Source of the DNA: Carboxylicivirga marina
GTDB taxonomy: Bacteria > Bacteroidota > Bacteroidia > Bacteroidales > Marinilabiliaceae
Length of the DNA stretch: 64,000 nucleotides
Reading direction: 5' to 3'
NCBI RefSeq assembly: GCF_016612505.1
Contig: NZ_JAENRR010000016.1
Span: 29,565-93,564 of the forward strand
The translations under genes and the position numbers were made by a program. Position 1 is the first letter of the stretch. Each line of letters opens with the position of its first letter. Positions 43,472-52,677 of the stretch are shown here, one piece after another. The notes under the pieces were generated by a model. The model was not told the origin of the DNA and did not search any database. It saw only the letters and a program-made list of their open reading frames with translations.

Positions 43472-45208
43472 ATGAAAAAATATCTACTAGTGATTATTTT
43501 ACTTCTGGTATGGACTGGAGTAGATAATATATTATTTGGGCAGACTCCGACAGCAACGGTTACTGTCGATCAGTTTCGACTCTGTGAATCAGGAAACATA
43601 AAAATGATTGTTGAATTTACTGGAGATGCACCTTTCGATTTTAAATATTGGATAAATAGTGGAATAATTGATCAAGGATTTGTAACTACTGCGTACAATA
43701 GTTACACCTTTGAATTTACAACAGAGTTTACTAAAACTGGATATTTGAGATTTTATGATTTTTCAGATACTAATGGAAATCCGGGGAGCATACTTGATGA
43801 AAATGGGGATCCTATTGTAGATGGACGTATTGATATCATTGTCAATAATAAGCCTAAACCAACTATCAATGCTCCACTACGCACTTGTGATTTAGATGTG
43901 AACCTTAGTGCAACTAAAGAATTTGAAAGCAGTACATGCTCATGGCGACTTGAAAACTCAAGTGATGGTACATTGAGTGACGAAAACATTACCAATCCAA
44001 TTTTTACAGCTGCAAGTGAAGGAATCTACACTTTCTTTTTTACAGAAGATAATGACGGATGCATGAGTGATGAGATTGCTTATTCCAACTATGAAGTTAT
44101 CAATACTCCTAGTCCATCTGGTGGTGTAATCAGAGATTCTGAAACAATTTGTGCAGGCGAACAAGCAACAATTGATTTGAATTTAGTGGGTGAGTTCCCA
44201 ATTACAGTTTCATATACTGATAATGTTGAAGGCATTGATATTTATGAGTTTGACACCCATCAAATATTAACCCGAGAGTTAACTTCAAATGAAACGTATC
44301 AGGTTTATAAACTAACATCTATTAATGGCTGCGAAACAGTTATTAACGATGATGTGGATGTACATGTTGATAAAATGCCCAATGCCAATGCTGGGACGAT
44401 AGATAGTCCGATATGTGGATTTGAGGCAGTGCTTGAACCTATTCTGACCGAAGGACTAAATAGTAGTGGTTATTGGACATTAATTGATGATAATGGAGGT
44501 TCAGGTCTTGAATTTGATGGCAATGAAATATCACTAGATTCAGATGTACAGTTTGCAGAAGAGATGTACGATTTACAATGGACAGAAGAAAATGAGGATA
44601 ATACTGATTGTTATGACACTTCTGACCTAAGCGTAACGTTTTACAAAATACCAGAGAGTAACATTATAAAGGATACCGTAGAGTTTTACCTAGCTCGAAA
44701 TTTAGATCTGCAAGCAGAGGAGCCATTGAAAGGTATGAAAGGGCTATGGGAAGTGATAGAAGAACCATCTCAGAAGCCTTTATTTGTTGATGCAGATAGT
44801 TCATATACAAAGGTTAATAATCTGATTATTGGTGAATATACTTTTAAATGGACAGTCTCAAATGGGGAATTCTGTGCTGATTATGAAACTCCAGATGAGA
44901 TATCCATTTCTAATAAAGGAATTTACAAGACTACTGGCTTCTCACCTAATGGCGATGGAACTAATGAAATCTTTATAATTGGCGGTGCTAAAAACGTTGC
45001 CAAGAATAAACTAACTGTTTTTGACGTAACAGGAAAAATTGTTTACCAGGAAAACAATTTCTGTCACCCAAAAGATGATAAAGAAATAGGCTGGAACGGT
45101 CAAAAGAATGATGGCAATACAGAAGATGGTACTTACTACTATATTTTTGAAGGAGAGGGTATCGACCCAATCAAAAGTTACTTAATTATTAAAGGGAGCA
45201 AGCAATGA
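43472..45208 (+). CDS. Secreted protein with type IX type B sorting domain
   Basis: The start is placed at ATG 43472 (578 residues) because MKKYLLVIILLLVWTGVDNILFGQ is a clean signal peptide. Longer starts add an implausible leader. The body consists of Ig/PKD-like beta domains with many Cys pairs (ICAGEQATIDLNL, SPICGFEAVLEPIL). The last 90 residues are a CHU_C/gliding-motility-type C-terminal domain: TTGFSPNGDGTNEIFIIGG, LTVFDVTGKIVYQ, GWNGQKNDGNTEDGTYYYIF. This is the type B signal for export by the type IX secretion system. The stop overlaps the PorP/SprF gene by 4 bp, which fits cargo and its dedicated partner. Confidence 0.88.
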   Translation: MKKYLLVIILLLVWTGVDNILFGQTPTATVTVDQFRLCESGNIKMIVEFTGDAPFDFKYWINSGIIDQGFVTTAYNSYTFEFTTEFTKTGYLRFYDFSDTNGNPGSILDENGDPIVDGRIDIIVNNKPKPTINAPLRTCDLDVNLSATKEFESSTCSWRLENSSDGTLSDENITNPIFTAASEGIYTFFFTEDNDGCMSDEIAYSNYEVINTPSPSGGVIRDSETICAGEQATIDLNLVGEFPITVSYTDNVEGIDIYEFDTHQILTRELTSNETYQVYKLTSINGCETVINDDVDVHVDKMPNANAGTIDSPICGFEAVLEPILTEGLNSSGYWTLIDDNGGSGLEFDGNEISLDSDVQFAEEMYDLQWTEENEDNTDCYDTSDLSVTFYKIPESNIIKDTVEFYLARNLDLQAEEPLKGMKGLWEVIEEPSQKPLFVDADSSYTKVNNLIIGEYTFKWTVSNGEFCADYETPDEISISNKGIYKTTGFSPNGDGTNEIFIIGGAKNVAKNKLTVFDVTGKIVYQENNFCHPKDDKEIGWNGQKNDGNTEDGTYYYIFEGEGIDPIKSYLIIKGSKQ

Positions 45209-46146
45209 AAAATGTATTAAGAAATACTGTTTTAGCAGCGCTATTGTTTGTGACTATAATCCCGCTAAGTGCTCAAAAGGAACTAGTGATGAGCCAGTAT
45301 ATGCATAATCGATATGCATTAAATACGGCTTTTGCGGGTAATCGTGAAGTGTTATCCTTGTATGGTGGTTACCGACAAAAGTGGTCTGGTATTGATGGAG
45401 CGCCGGGTTCAATGTTGTTTAGCATGCATTCGCCTTTAAAAAATGAGAATGTCGCCGTGGGACTTGAAGTTTATAACCAGCAGTATGGCGTTAATAAGCA
45501 AACGGGTTTTGCTTTATCATATACTTACCGAGTTAAAATGTCGGGAAACAGAAAACTGGCGTTTAGTATCAACGGAGGTGGTGGTTTTTACAATGCCAAC
45601 TGGTCCGATGTTAATACCTTCGATGGAAATGGAGGAGCAGGAGTGCTTGATGATGTGTTTGCAGTCAACGAATCTAATTTTGCACCGGCAGTTGGTTTTG
45701 GTACAGCCTGGTATTCCAGTAAGTATTTTGTAGGCTTTTCGGTACCTAACTTTTTTTACTATGATCCGTATGTAGAAGGAGGTTCCAATGAATTTGCATT
45801 AAACAAAGCCAATTATCTGGTGACTGGCGGTTATCTTTTTACCTTGTCAAAGCGCTGGCATTTACAGCCAAGTTTTATGGCACGCATTAACCCGGAGTTT
45901 GACTCAACTGTTGATATTAATGCGAGTATTATTTATAACAACATGTTGTGGTTAGGAACGGCTTATCGAACCAATAGTGATTTAGTGGCGATGGTCGCCT
46001 TTCAAATTTCACCTCAATTGCGATTTTCATACAGTTATGATTACGGCATGGGCGATATAGGTTCGTACAACGATGGTACACATGAAGTGGCCATTCAATT
46101 TGATTTTGGACGTAAAGTCCATACTCCTAATCTGAAATTCTTTTAA
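45205..46146 (+). CDS. PorP/SprF family type IX secretion outer-membrane protein
   Basis: This 313-residue protein has a signal peptide and the family start KELVMSQYMHNRYALNTAFAGNREVLSLYGGYRQKWSGIDGAPGS. A run of amphipathic beta strands makes a probable outer-membrane barrel, ending HEVAIQFDFGRK. In Flavobacterium SprF is needed for secretion of SprB, a type B domain adhesin. The gene overlaps the type B cargo gene by 4 bp. It should guide or anchor that cargo at the surface. Confidence 0.93.
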   Translation: MKNVLRNTVLAALLFVTIIPLSAQKELVMSQYMHNRYALNTAFAGNREVLSLYGGYRQKWSGIDGAPGSMLFSMHSPLKNENVAVGLEVYNQQYGVNKQTGFALSYTYRVKMSGNRKLAFSINGGGGFYNANWSDVNTFDGNGGAGVLDDVFAVNESNFAPAVGFGTAWYSSKYFVGFSVPNFFYYDPYVEGGSNEFALNKANYLVTGGYLFTLSKRWHLQPSFMARINPEFDSTVDINASIIYNNMLWLGTAYRTNSDLVAMVAFQISPQLRFSYSYDYGMGDIGSYNDGTHEVAIQFDFGRKVHTPNLKFF

Positions 46147-46155
46147 ACCTCCAGT

Positions 46156-47538
46156 ATGCGTCAATTAATAATTATCTTCAGTTTTATACTTTTAAGTAGT
46201 TATCAGCTGATGACCGCTCAGGACCTAATCGTTAATAAATTGGAGTTTTCAAAGAAGTATGAAAATGAGAGGGCTCCGTTCATACAGGATTCTTTGTTGC
46301 TTTTCAGTTCTGATAAAAATGTTAGTGCGTTTAGCAAAGAGTTAGATCAGAATGGGAATAAACTCTTTAATCTAATGATGGTCCATCAACGAGAGGATTC
46401 CAGCTGGACAAAAGTGAAACAGTATCTCCCTTCCTATTTCTCGGGTTTGGATATTAAATCAATTTGTTCTTTGCCGGATAGCAATGAGGTTTATTTTACA
46501 GAGTTGCAAGTGCAAGATAGAAAACAAAGTTCTTACGGAATAAAAATGGCCAAGAAAAAAGGAGATAAGTATCGCAGTGCACGTAGAAGTCCTTTTAATT
46601 CAAGGCGCTACAATACAGCTCACCCAAGTATTTCACCTGATGGAAAGTATCTGTTTTTTATATCTGATTTGGCAGGGGGTTATGGTCAGACTGATATATA
46701 CGTTTCAGTGCGAACAGGAACAGAATGGGGACCTGCACAAAATATAGGTTCGAAGGTAAATACAACCGGTATGGAGGTATTTCCATTCTATCACGAGAGT
46801 GGTAAGCTCTATTTTGCATCTGACAGCCTGGGAGGACAAGGAGGTTACGACATTTTTTATACCTATAGAACCGATGATGGTTGGGCGCAGCCTGTTGCAA
46901 TGGAAGAAGGGATTAATACGCCAGCCAATGAGTTTAGCTGTTACATCGACCCAAGTGAGCAGCATGGTTATTTTGCTTCTGACCGCTATGGTGATGACGA
47001 TTTATTTGAGTTCACTTATTCTTTTCCCACCTTTGGCCCTGGAACCAAGCAAAAAGAAAATACCTATACCTATCGTTTTTACGATCGTATGAACGGTAAA
47101 GGTGATGGTCCGCTTAAATACCGCTGGTTTTTTGGAGATGGAAATACTGCTGAGGGTGATACGGTTATTCATCAGTTTAAACAACCAGATACTTACCATG
47201 TACAATCGGTTCTAGTTGATACAATTGACAATGTTGAACTATTTGTGTTGAACGATTTTTACCAGGATGTGAAGAAAAAAATACAGGTTTATATTAATAT
47301 GCCTGATGAGGTTAAGTTAGGTGAATTACAAACACTTGATGCCTTAGAGTCGAACCTTGGTGACTTCGAGCCTAATGGCTTTTACTGGGAATTGCCTGAT
47401 GGAACAAAACAAAAAGGTGAAACTATTCAGTATATTTTTCGAACAAAAGGAAAACACATTGTTAAATGCGGAACCATTTGTAAGAATGACCGAAACAAAA
47501 AAATGTGTACCTACAAAGAAATTAACGTAATCGAATAA
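46156..47538 (+). CDS. Secreted PD40 beta-propeller and PKD domain protein
   Basis: This 460-residue protein has a signal peptide (IIIFSFILLSSYQLMTAQ). PD40/WD40-like repeats (about 140-290) include HPSISPDGKYLFFISDLAGGYGQTDIYVS and KLYFASDSLGGQGGYDIFYT. A PKD-like domain (about 310-370) has KYRWFFGDGNTAEGDTVIHQF, and another Ig-like segment ends the protein. This resembles PorE/PorW-associated proteins, but the TPR and OmpA peptidoglycan-binding domains are missing. It lies 9 bp after the PorP/SprF gene. It may connect cargo to the periplasm-facing machinery. Confidence 0.85.
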   Translation: MRQLIIIFSFILLSSYQLMTAQDLIVNKLEFSKKYENERAPFIQDSLLLFSSDKNVSAFSKELDQNGNKLFNLMMVHQREDSSWTKVKQYLPSYFSGLDIKSICSLPDSNEVYFTELQVQDRKQSSYGIKMAKKKGDKYRSARRSPFNSRRYNTAHPSISPDGKYLFFISDLAGGYGQTDIYVSVRTGTEWGPAQNIGSKVNTTGMEVFPFYHESGKLYFASDSLGGQGGYDIFYTYRTDDGWAQPVAMEEGINTPANEFSCYIDPSEQHGYFASDRYGDDDLFEFTYSFPTFGPGTKQKENTYTYRFYDRMNGKGDGPLKYRWFFGDGNTAEGDTVIHQFKQPDTYHVQSVLVDTIDNVELFVLNDFYQDVKKKIQVYINMPDEVKLGELQTLDALESNLGDFEPNGFYWELPDGTKQKGETIQYIFRTKGKHIVKCGTICKNDRNKKMCTYKEINVIE

Positions 47539-47540
47539 TT

Positions 47541-48509
47541 ATGTCCAAACTACTTAAGCTATCATTTATTTTATTGTTGGTCGGAACAATGGTTAAAGCA
47601 CAACCAGTTCCAGGTGCAGATGAAAACATTCCGAATCTGATAACTTTTGGAGCCAATGCTGAAACTTCATGGGGAGATGCCAACTTTTGCCAAATCATCT
47701 TTTTTACCGTTCCTGAAGGACATAATGCACCTATTTATATAAAGGTTTTTGACCCCGATTGTGGTGGTGAAAACGATGAGTTGCAAGGTGAATGGAATAC
47801 CCAGACATCGTTTAGTATTTATGGCGGACAAGGTAGTTGCTCAAGTGAGGATGCCAAAAAATTGAATTTGGATGGGAATTATGATGAAGGTACTTTACTC
47901 GCATCTCAAACCTTTGGAAACGATAGCGAGCACGATATGAAATGGTACACATTTGGACCTATAAATCCATCAGAGGGTGAGTATTTGCCCGATGAAGGAG
48001 GGCATGTGTTCAAAATTATCATCGAAGGCGTCGATGGTGATGACGGCAATATGTATCAGCTGTTTATGAGTACCAAAAAGGATAGTGAGGATGAAGTAGA
48101 AGGAGGTTATGCTTTTTATTACAAATACACAGTTCGCCTGCATGATAACCCGCGAGAAATATCTCACATTTACCCCTATGTAAATGACTCAAGCATCGTA
48201 TCCATTAAGCAAACGAATTTCGATTGGGATAACGATGGACGAATTATTGTTCGCTCGGTAGCCACCGCTTATAAACCGATGAAAATATCAGGTGATGATG
48301 AGTGGGCCACAAGTATGTACGATATTAAGCCTGATGAGTACAATACCTCTCTCGATATTCAAATGCACAAAAATCGAACGGGTGACTATCGAAATAATAA
48401 CGTGGTTATATATTTCGAAAACCAGTATGGTGAGTTGCTTAAATCTTACAGTGTGCCAATTGGAGGTGTACCTAAGTACAAGGGGAATCCAGGAGCTGAG
48501 GAGTTATAA
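47541..48509 (+). CDS. Secreted protein of unknown function in the type IX cluster
   Basis: This 322-residue protein has a signal peptide (LLKLSFILLLVGTMVKAQ). The sequence is acidic and beta-rich, with repeated Asp/Gly/Asn clusters (VFDPDCGGENDELQGEW, LDGNYDEGT, EGVDGDDGNMY, FDWDNDGRI) that could bind calcium. No C-terminal sorting domain is evident. It begins 2 bp after the PD40 gene and is followed by the sensor phosphatase, so it belongs to the same operon. I do not recognise the family. Confidence 0.75.
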   Translation: MSKLLKLSFILLLVGTMVKAQPVPGADENIPNLITFGANAETSWGDANFCQIIFFTVPEGHNAPIYIKVFDPDCGGENDELQGEWNTQTSFSIYGGQGSCSSEDAKKLNLDGNYDEGTLLASQTFGNDSEHDMKWYTFGPINPSEGEYLPDEGGHVFKIIIEGVDGDDGNMYQLFMSTKKDSEDEVEGGYAFYYKYTVRLHDNPREISHIYPYVNDSSIVSIKQTNFDWDNDGRIIVRSVATAYKPMKISGDDEWATSMYDIKPDEYNTSLDIQMHKNRTGDYRNNNVVIYFENQYGELLKSYSVPIGGVPKYKGNPGAEEL

Positions 48510-48586
48510 TAAAGTTGATTTGTATATTTATATATATAACTAATCTCTCTATTATAGCGTATATCTGACTAAATGCAAACAAGACA

Positions 48587-51500
48587 ATGATGAATAAAAC
48601 GATTATATTGCTAATGTTGATTTTATCAATAATAGCACCGATTACCAGTTTTTCTCAGTCCTTCGATTTTAAAATATATAATACTTCAGAGGGCTTGGCA
48701 GATAACGACATCATTGCGCTTGTTCAAGACAAAAATGACTACGTGTGGATGGCAACTGATGAAGGATTAATTCGATACGATGGTATCGATTATCAGGTTT
48801 ATACCGTATCGGACTCATTAGCACATAATTACATAAATTGCTTGCATTTCGATAAGTTTGACCGCCTGTGGATTGGCCATAAAAATGGCTTAATAAGCTA
48901 TAAAGAGAATGGGCAGTTTTATAAGATCGAGGTCGAAGGAGCTTCTCAATTAATATCTGATATCGATGGTGATGATGATGGCAATATTTGGGCTATAGAT
49001 CAAAAACAAGGAATAATAAGAATTGATCGTGAAGGTAGCATCACAACGTTCTTTGACAGAAAACTTTTTGGTCGAAAAAATTATACCGCCTTAAAGGTAC
49101 TTTCATCAACAAAATTACTTATTGGAACTGCGCGTAAAGGATTGTTCGTTTTCGATTTTCAGGATGATTTTGCAAATGCAACTATCACTAAGGTCGAGGG
49201 TATTCCTAATAGTTGGATAAACACTATTGTTAAAAGTAAAAAGGAAGACAAATATTGGATCGGTACAAGAGGAAAAGGTTTCTTCTCATATCGTGCCACT
49301 GAAAATAACCAAGGTGTAAGCCATATATCAGATAATAACCTTTGTCGAAAATTTAATATCGAAGATGAAGAGGTAACTGATATTTATGAAGAGGCAGAAG
49401 GTCATGTGCTTGTCTCAACGGTGGGCAGTGGTGTCATTCGATTGATTTACGATCCTGTTAACGGCCAATTTAATGACTCATTTAAGTACTCCAATCATAA
49501 TGGGCTAAGTAATAATGATGTTCAGGATATACTGTGCGATCGTGAAGGAAACTATTGGTTTGGTACGAAGGGTGGTGGCGTTTCGTTGCTGGTTAATCAA
49601 TATTTCGTTTTTTATAATCTGGATGAAATCGGCTTTAGGTACAAAGCACGCTCTGTTTATAAGGATAAGGACGAACTATGGATTGGCCTTGATAGAGGAT
49701 TAATTCAGACAGATCCAATGTGTTTTGATGTCAGGTATTTTGATGCCCAATATGGAGGTGTACCAAATGATGAGGTTGTCGACTTCTATAAAACAGCGGA
49801 TGAAACCATCTGGATTGCTACAGCAAAAAGTGGCTTGTATTATAAGAAAAAGAATGCTGAGAAGTTTCAAAAGAAACATTACTACAATGATCAGTTAGCT
49901 CTTCGAATTAATGCTATCACTGGCTTTGAAAATATGCTTTTATTAGCCACACAACGTGGTTTGGTAATCATTGATCTGAAGAGTGATGAGATCAAAAACT
50001 ATGAGATAAAAGACGGATTGTCACATAACAATATCAATTTTGTTTTTGTCGACTCTAAAAATAGTATTTGGGTTGGGCCAAAGGATGGAGGGTTGTGTAA
50101 AATTAATCCTGATCTTAATCGTATTGAGCGACATCCGATAAAAGATAATGTGGCTGTTGATGTAACGGGTATGTCTGAAGATAAAAACGGACAATTTTGG
50201 TTGAGTACGAAGGGAGAGGGTGTAGTTTGTTATGCAAATGAAGCTGTTGTCAGGCAGGTTACAACTGTTGATGGGCTCAAGAAAGACTTTTGTTATGACA
50301 TACTTAAAGATATAAAAGACAAACTTTGGATTTGTCATGATGGTGGTTTATCCCGACTAAACATCGTCAAAGGATATGTGAAGCCTTATGGGCATAATGA
50401 TGAACTTGGGGATGAATTTTTTCAGGTAACGCATGATGATGAAGGTGGTGTTTGGTTTGCATCAAACAAAGGAGTTGTAAGTTATCTACCTGAAAATGAT
50501 CGACCTAATAATGTGGCTCCGATACTTAATATTACAGCTTTAGCTATTAACGATGAACCTATAGATATTAATCATAAATTAAAGTTAAAATATCCGTATG
50601 GTAAGGATTCTTACAAATTAAGAATTGATTTTAGGGCTATTAGTTTTAAAAATCCTGAAGGCGTTACCTATCAGGTAAAAATCGAAGAAGAAGGAGAGGA
50701 AAAAGAGGCGACTAAGTGGGCTGAACTTGGAAATATTAGTCATAAGGAGATTGATTATTTAGCTTATGGTAATTATAAAATTAAGATAAGAGCCTTTAAC
50801 GCTGACGGCAAGGAAACAAGCCTTCTAAGAACCTTGGTTGTGCAAATTGATAAACCCTTTTGGCGCGCACTGTGGTTTTATTTAGTTGTCGGATGCTTTC
50901 TCATTGCTTTATTTTATGGATTTATAAAATACAGAGAGCGAGCCCTCGTTATTCAGAAGCAAAAACTTCAGAGGGAAGTAGCAACTCAAACCGTGGTATT
51001 ACGCGAACAAAAGGCTGAAATTGAGCGTAAGAACAGAGATATTACAGATAGTATCAACTATGCCAAAAAGATTCAATCGTCAATATTGCCTTCGATGGAT
51101 GATTTAATGGATGTTCTACCTGGCTCATTCGTGTATTTTATGCCGCGCGATATTGTAAGTGGTGACTTTTATTGGTTTAACCGAACTAAAGACTATTTCA
51201 TTGCTTGTTGTGCCGATTGTACCGGACATGGTGTTCCTGGCGCATTTATGTCAATGATTGGAACCACCATTCTTAATGATATTTTCCGATTACCTCAAAT
51301 TGATTCTCCTGCTGCTATGCTTGAACGTTTGGATGAAGAAGTGAAGAAACTTCTGCAAAAGAATGAAGGAAACGAAAGTATGGATGGGATGGATATTTCG
51401 GTTGTTGAAGTACATATTCCTACGCGTAAAGTGCGATTAGCATCGGCTAAGCGTCCTGTTTATCTTATTATAAATGATGAGATGACAACTTATAAAGGAA

Positions 51501-51790
51501 GCCGAAGAAGTATAGGAGATAGTTATGAAGAACAATTAAGTCCATATGTTAATGTCGAGTACAATTGTAAGCAAGGTGACCAAATCTATATGTTCTCAGA
51601 TGGTTATCCTGACCAGTTTGGTGGTCCACTAGGTAAAAAGTTCATGAAGATTGGTGTTCAAAACCTGATTGAAGAAATGCATGTTAAATCCGCCGAAGAA
51701 CAATTTAACCAGGTTAAAAACAATTTTGAAAACTGGCGTGGAGATCTCGATCAAATTGATGATGTATTGTTTATGGGGATAAAACTATAA
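48587..51790 (+). CDS. Large sensor: two-component-type beta-propellers, Y_Y_Y domain, TM helix and SpoIIE phosphatase
   Basis: This 1067-residue protein has a signal peptide (about 1-25). About fourteen Reg_prop repeats (IIALVQDKNDYVWMATDEGLIRYDG and many similar) form a periplasmic double propeller to about residue 655. A Y_Y_Y domain (about 670-770) and a TM helix (ALWFYLVVGCFLIALFYGF, about 778-800) follow, then a coiled coil (LQREVATQTVVLREQKAEIERKN). The C-terminal PP2C/SpoIIE phosphatase has PRDIVSGDFYWFN and DCTGHGVPGAFMSMIGTTIL, with the metal Asp residues intact. It replaces the histidine kinase usual for such sensors. The partner anti-sigma antagonist is not in the window. Its position suggests it watches the secretion products. 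Confidence 0.9.
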   Translation: MMNKTIILLMLILSIIAPITSFSQSFDFKIYNTSEGLADNDIIALVQDKNDYVWMATDEGLIRYDGIDYQVYTVSDSLAHNYINCLHFDKFDRLWIGHKNGLISYKENGQFYKIEVEGASQLISDIDGDDDGNIWAIDQKQGIIRIDREGSITTFFDRKLFGRKNYTALKVLSSTKLLIGTARKGLFVFDFQDDFANATITKVEGIPNSWINTIVKSKKEDKYWIGTRGKGFFSYRATENNQGVSHISDNNLCRKFNIEDEEVTDIYEEAEGHVLVSTVGSGVIRLIYDPVNGQFNDSFKYSNHNGLSNNDVQDILCDREGNYWFGTKGGGVSLLVNQYFVFYNLDEIGFRYKARSVYKDKDELWIGLDRGLIQTDPMCFDVRYFDAQYGGVPNDEVVDFYKTADETIWIATAKSGLYYKKKNAEKFQKKHYYNDQLALRINAITGFENMLLLATQRGLVIIDLKSDEIKNYEIKDGLSHNNINFVFVDSKNSIWVGPKDGGLCKINPDLNRIERHPIKDNVAVDVTGMSEDKNGQFWLSTKGEGVVCYANEAVVRQVTTVDGLKKDFCYDILKDIKDKLWICHDGGLSRLNIVKGYVKPYGHNDELGDEFFQVTHDDEGGVWFASNKGVVSYLPENDRPNNVAPILNITALAINDEPIDINHKLKLKYPYGKDSYKLRIDFRAISFKNPEGVTYQVKIEEEGEEKEATKWAELGNISHKEIDYLAYGNYKIKIRAFNADGKETSLLRTLVVQIDKPFWRALWFYLVVGCFLIALFYGFIKYRERALVIQKQKLQREVATQTVVLREQKAEIERKNRDITDSINYAKKIQSSILPSMDDLMDVLPGSFVYFMPRDIVSGDFYWFNRTKDYFIACCADCTGHGVPGAFMSMIGTTILNDIFRLPQIDSPAAMLERLDEEVKKLLQKNEGNESMDGMDISVVEVHIPTRKVRLASAKRPVYLIINDEMTTYKGSRRSIGDSYEEQLSPYVNVEYNCKQGDQIYMFSDGYPDQFGGPLGKKFMKIGVQNLIEEMHVKSAEEQFNQVKNNFENWRGDLDQIDDVLFMGIKL

Positions 51791-51815
51791 TATATTACGA
51801 TAAATAACGTAAAGT

Positions 51816-51845
51816 AAAGCTGCTCAGTGTGATGTGGCTTTTTTT
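51816..51845 (+). terminator. Probable terminator after the sensor phosphatase gene
   Basis: AAAGC ... GGCTTT with a long, partly paired loop is followed by a run of T, 26 bp after the stop. The stem is short. Confidence 0.5.
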
Positions 51846-51926
51846 ATACCATTTTACTGCCTAAATGTGTTACGTTTTTAACTTTTTGCTATTAACTAGT
51901 ATAGAAACCTAATAACCAGACATGGC

Positions 51927-52274
51927 ATGAAAAACATGATTTTAGATAAGCTTGTTAAAAAAGCGACTACTATTTGGAGCGATATTGAATCAGAAAAGGA
52001 GCTAAAAGTTAATGCTTTAAAAACAGTAAAGAAGCGTTTAGAGACCATTGCAACCCCGCAAGAGGAGAATAATGTGAAAATTGAAATCGTCAGACAAACA
52101 TGTCGTCGATTAAAAGAGCTTTACCCAGCCTATGCTCACGCTATAGATGAAATCATAAAACCTTTTGAGCATCATCTGAAATTTGACAATATTGCTATCC
52201 TTCCATTTAAGCAAATTGATGCCTTAACCTATCGCATCTTTATGAATCAGAATATGATGGGATTTGTTGGCTAA
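51927..52274 (+). CDS. Small helical protein of unknown function
   Basis: This 115-residue protein is helical and charged (LDKLVKKATTIWSDIESEKELKVNALKTVKKRLETI; EIVRQTCRRLKELYPAYAHAIDEIIKPF), with no signal or TM segment. It is a single gene closed by a strong terminator 5 bp after its stop. I do not recognise the family. The coding call rests on length, composition and the terminator. Confidence 0.65.
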   Translation: MKNMILDKLVKKATTIWSDIESEKELKVNALKTVKKRLETIATPQEENNVKIEIVRQTCRRLKELYPAYAHAIDEIIKPFEHHLKFDNIAILPFKQIDALTYRIFMNQNMMGFVG

Positions 52275-52279
52275 AAAAA

Positions 52280-52303
52280 AGGGTTTCCAAAAATGGAAAC
52301 CCT
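52280..52303 (+). terminator. Strong hairpin after the 51927 gene
   Basis: AGGGTTTCCA and TGGAAACCCT pair perfectly around an AAAA loop. The stem is preceded by eight A residues (52273-52280), so on the minus strand it would end in a T-run. It is better placed as a terminator for leftward transcripts, but a rightward stop is possible. Confidence 0.6.
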
Positions 52304-52323
52304 GTGTGGTTAATTGTTTAAGG

Positions 52324-52347
52324 GTTAAAATGAAATTTCATTTTAAC
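52324..52347. promoter_or_regulatory. Perfect 24-bp palindrome
   Basis: GTTAAAATGAAA is followed directly by its reverse complement TTTCATTTTAAC. With no loop it is better as a protein-binding site than as a hairpin. It lies 20 bp after the terminator stem and about 330 bp before hydF. Confidence 0.5.
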
Positions 52348-52383
52348 TATCAGACTAAACTTTAATATTTCAAATACAAAAAT

Positions 52384-52457
52384 GGGCTGTGGATAATCAT
52401 AGTATCTGCTTAAACCTTTGGTATTATGAAAGTAAACTTAATTGAAAACCACAGCCC
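52384..52457. ncRNA. Putative structured RNA or IS remnant upstream of hydF
   Basis: Outer stem GGGCTGTGG/CCACAGCCC (52384-52392, 52449-52457) and inner stem TCATAGTATC/GGTATTATGA (52397-52406, 52420-52429, G-U included) form one long hairpin. A 34-codon frame follows at 52469-52573, too short to support as a gene. The terminal GGGCTGTGG repeat could also be what remains of a small insertion element. Confidence 0.35.
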
Positions 52458-52628
52458 TTTCTAAACCCATGAGAAACTATTCACTTACGCCAATAGCTAA
52501 ATACGCTTTCGCATTCACCTATATAGACACTTTATTTATAGAAAGGGGTGACAAAAGTGTTATCTTTTTTTGAAATTACTTTATTAGATAGGATTTAAGA
52601 GGTGTCATAACAGTCGTTTATAGGAGTG

Positions 52629-52657
52629 TTGAATTGAAATTATTTATTATAAATTTG
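52629..52657 (+). promoter_or_regulatory. Promoter of hydF
   Basis: TTG (52629-52631) and TAAATTTG (52650-52657) are spaced by 18 bp. The distance to the ATG at 52678 leaves a leader of only about 14 nt. Confidence 0.65.
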
Positions 52658-52677
52658 CATCACACAAATACGATGTG

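Noticed and set aside
52469..52573. 34-codon frame beginning MRNYSLTPIAKYAF
   Set aside because: Too short, no family recognised; mentioned only as part of the structured region before hydF.
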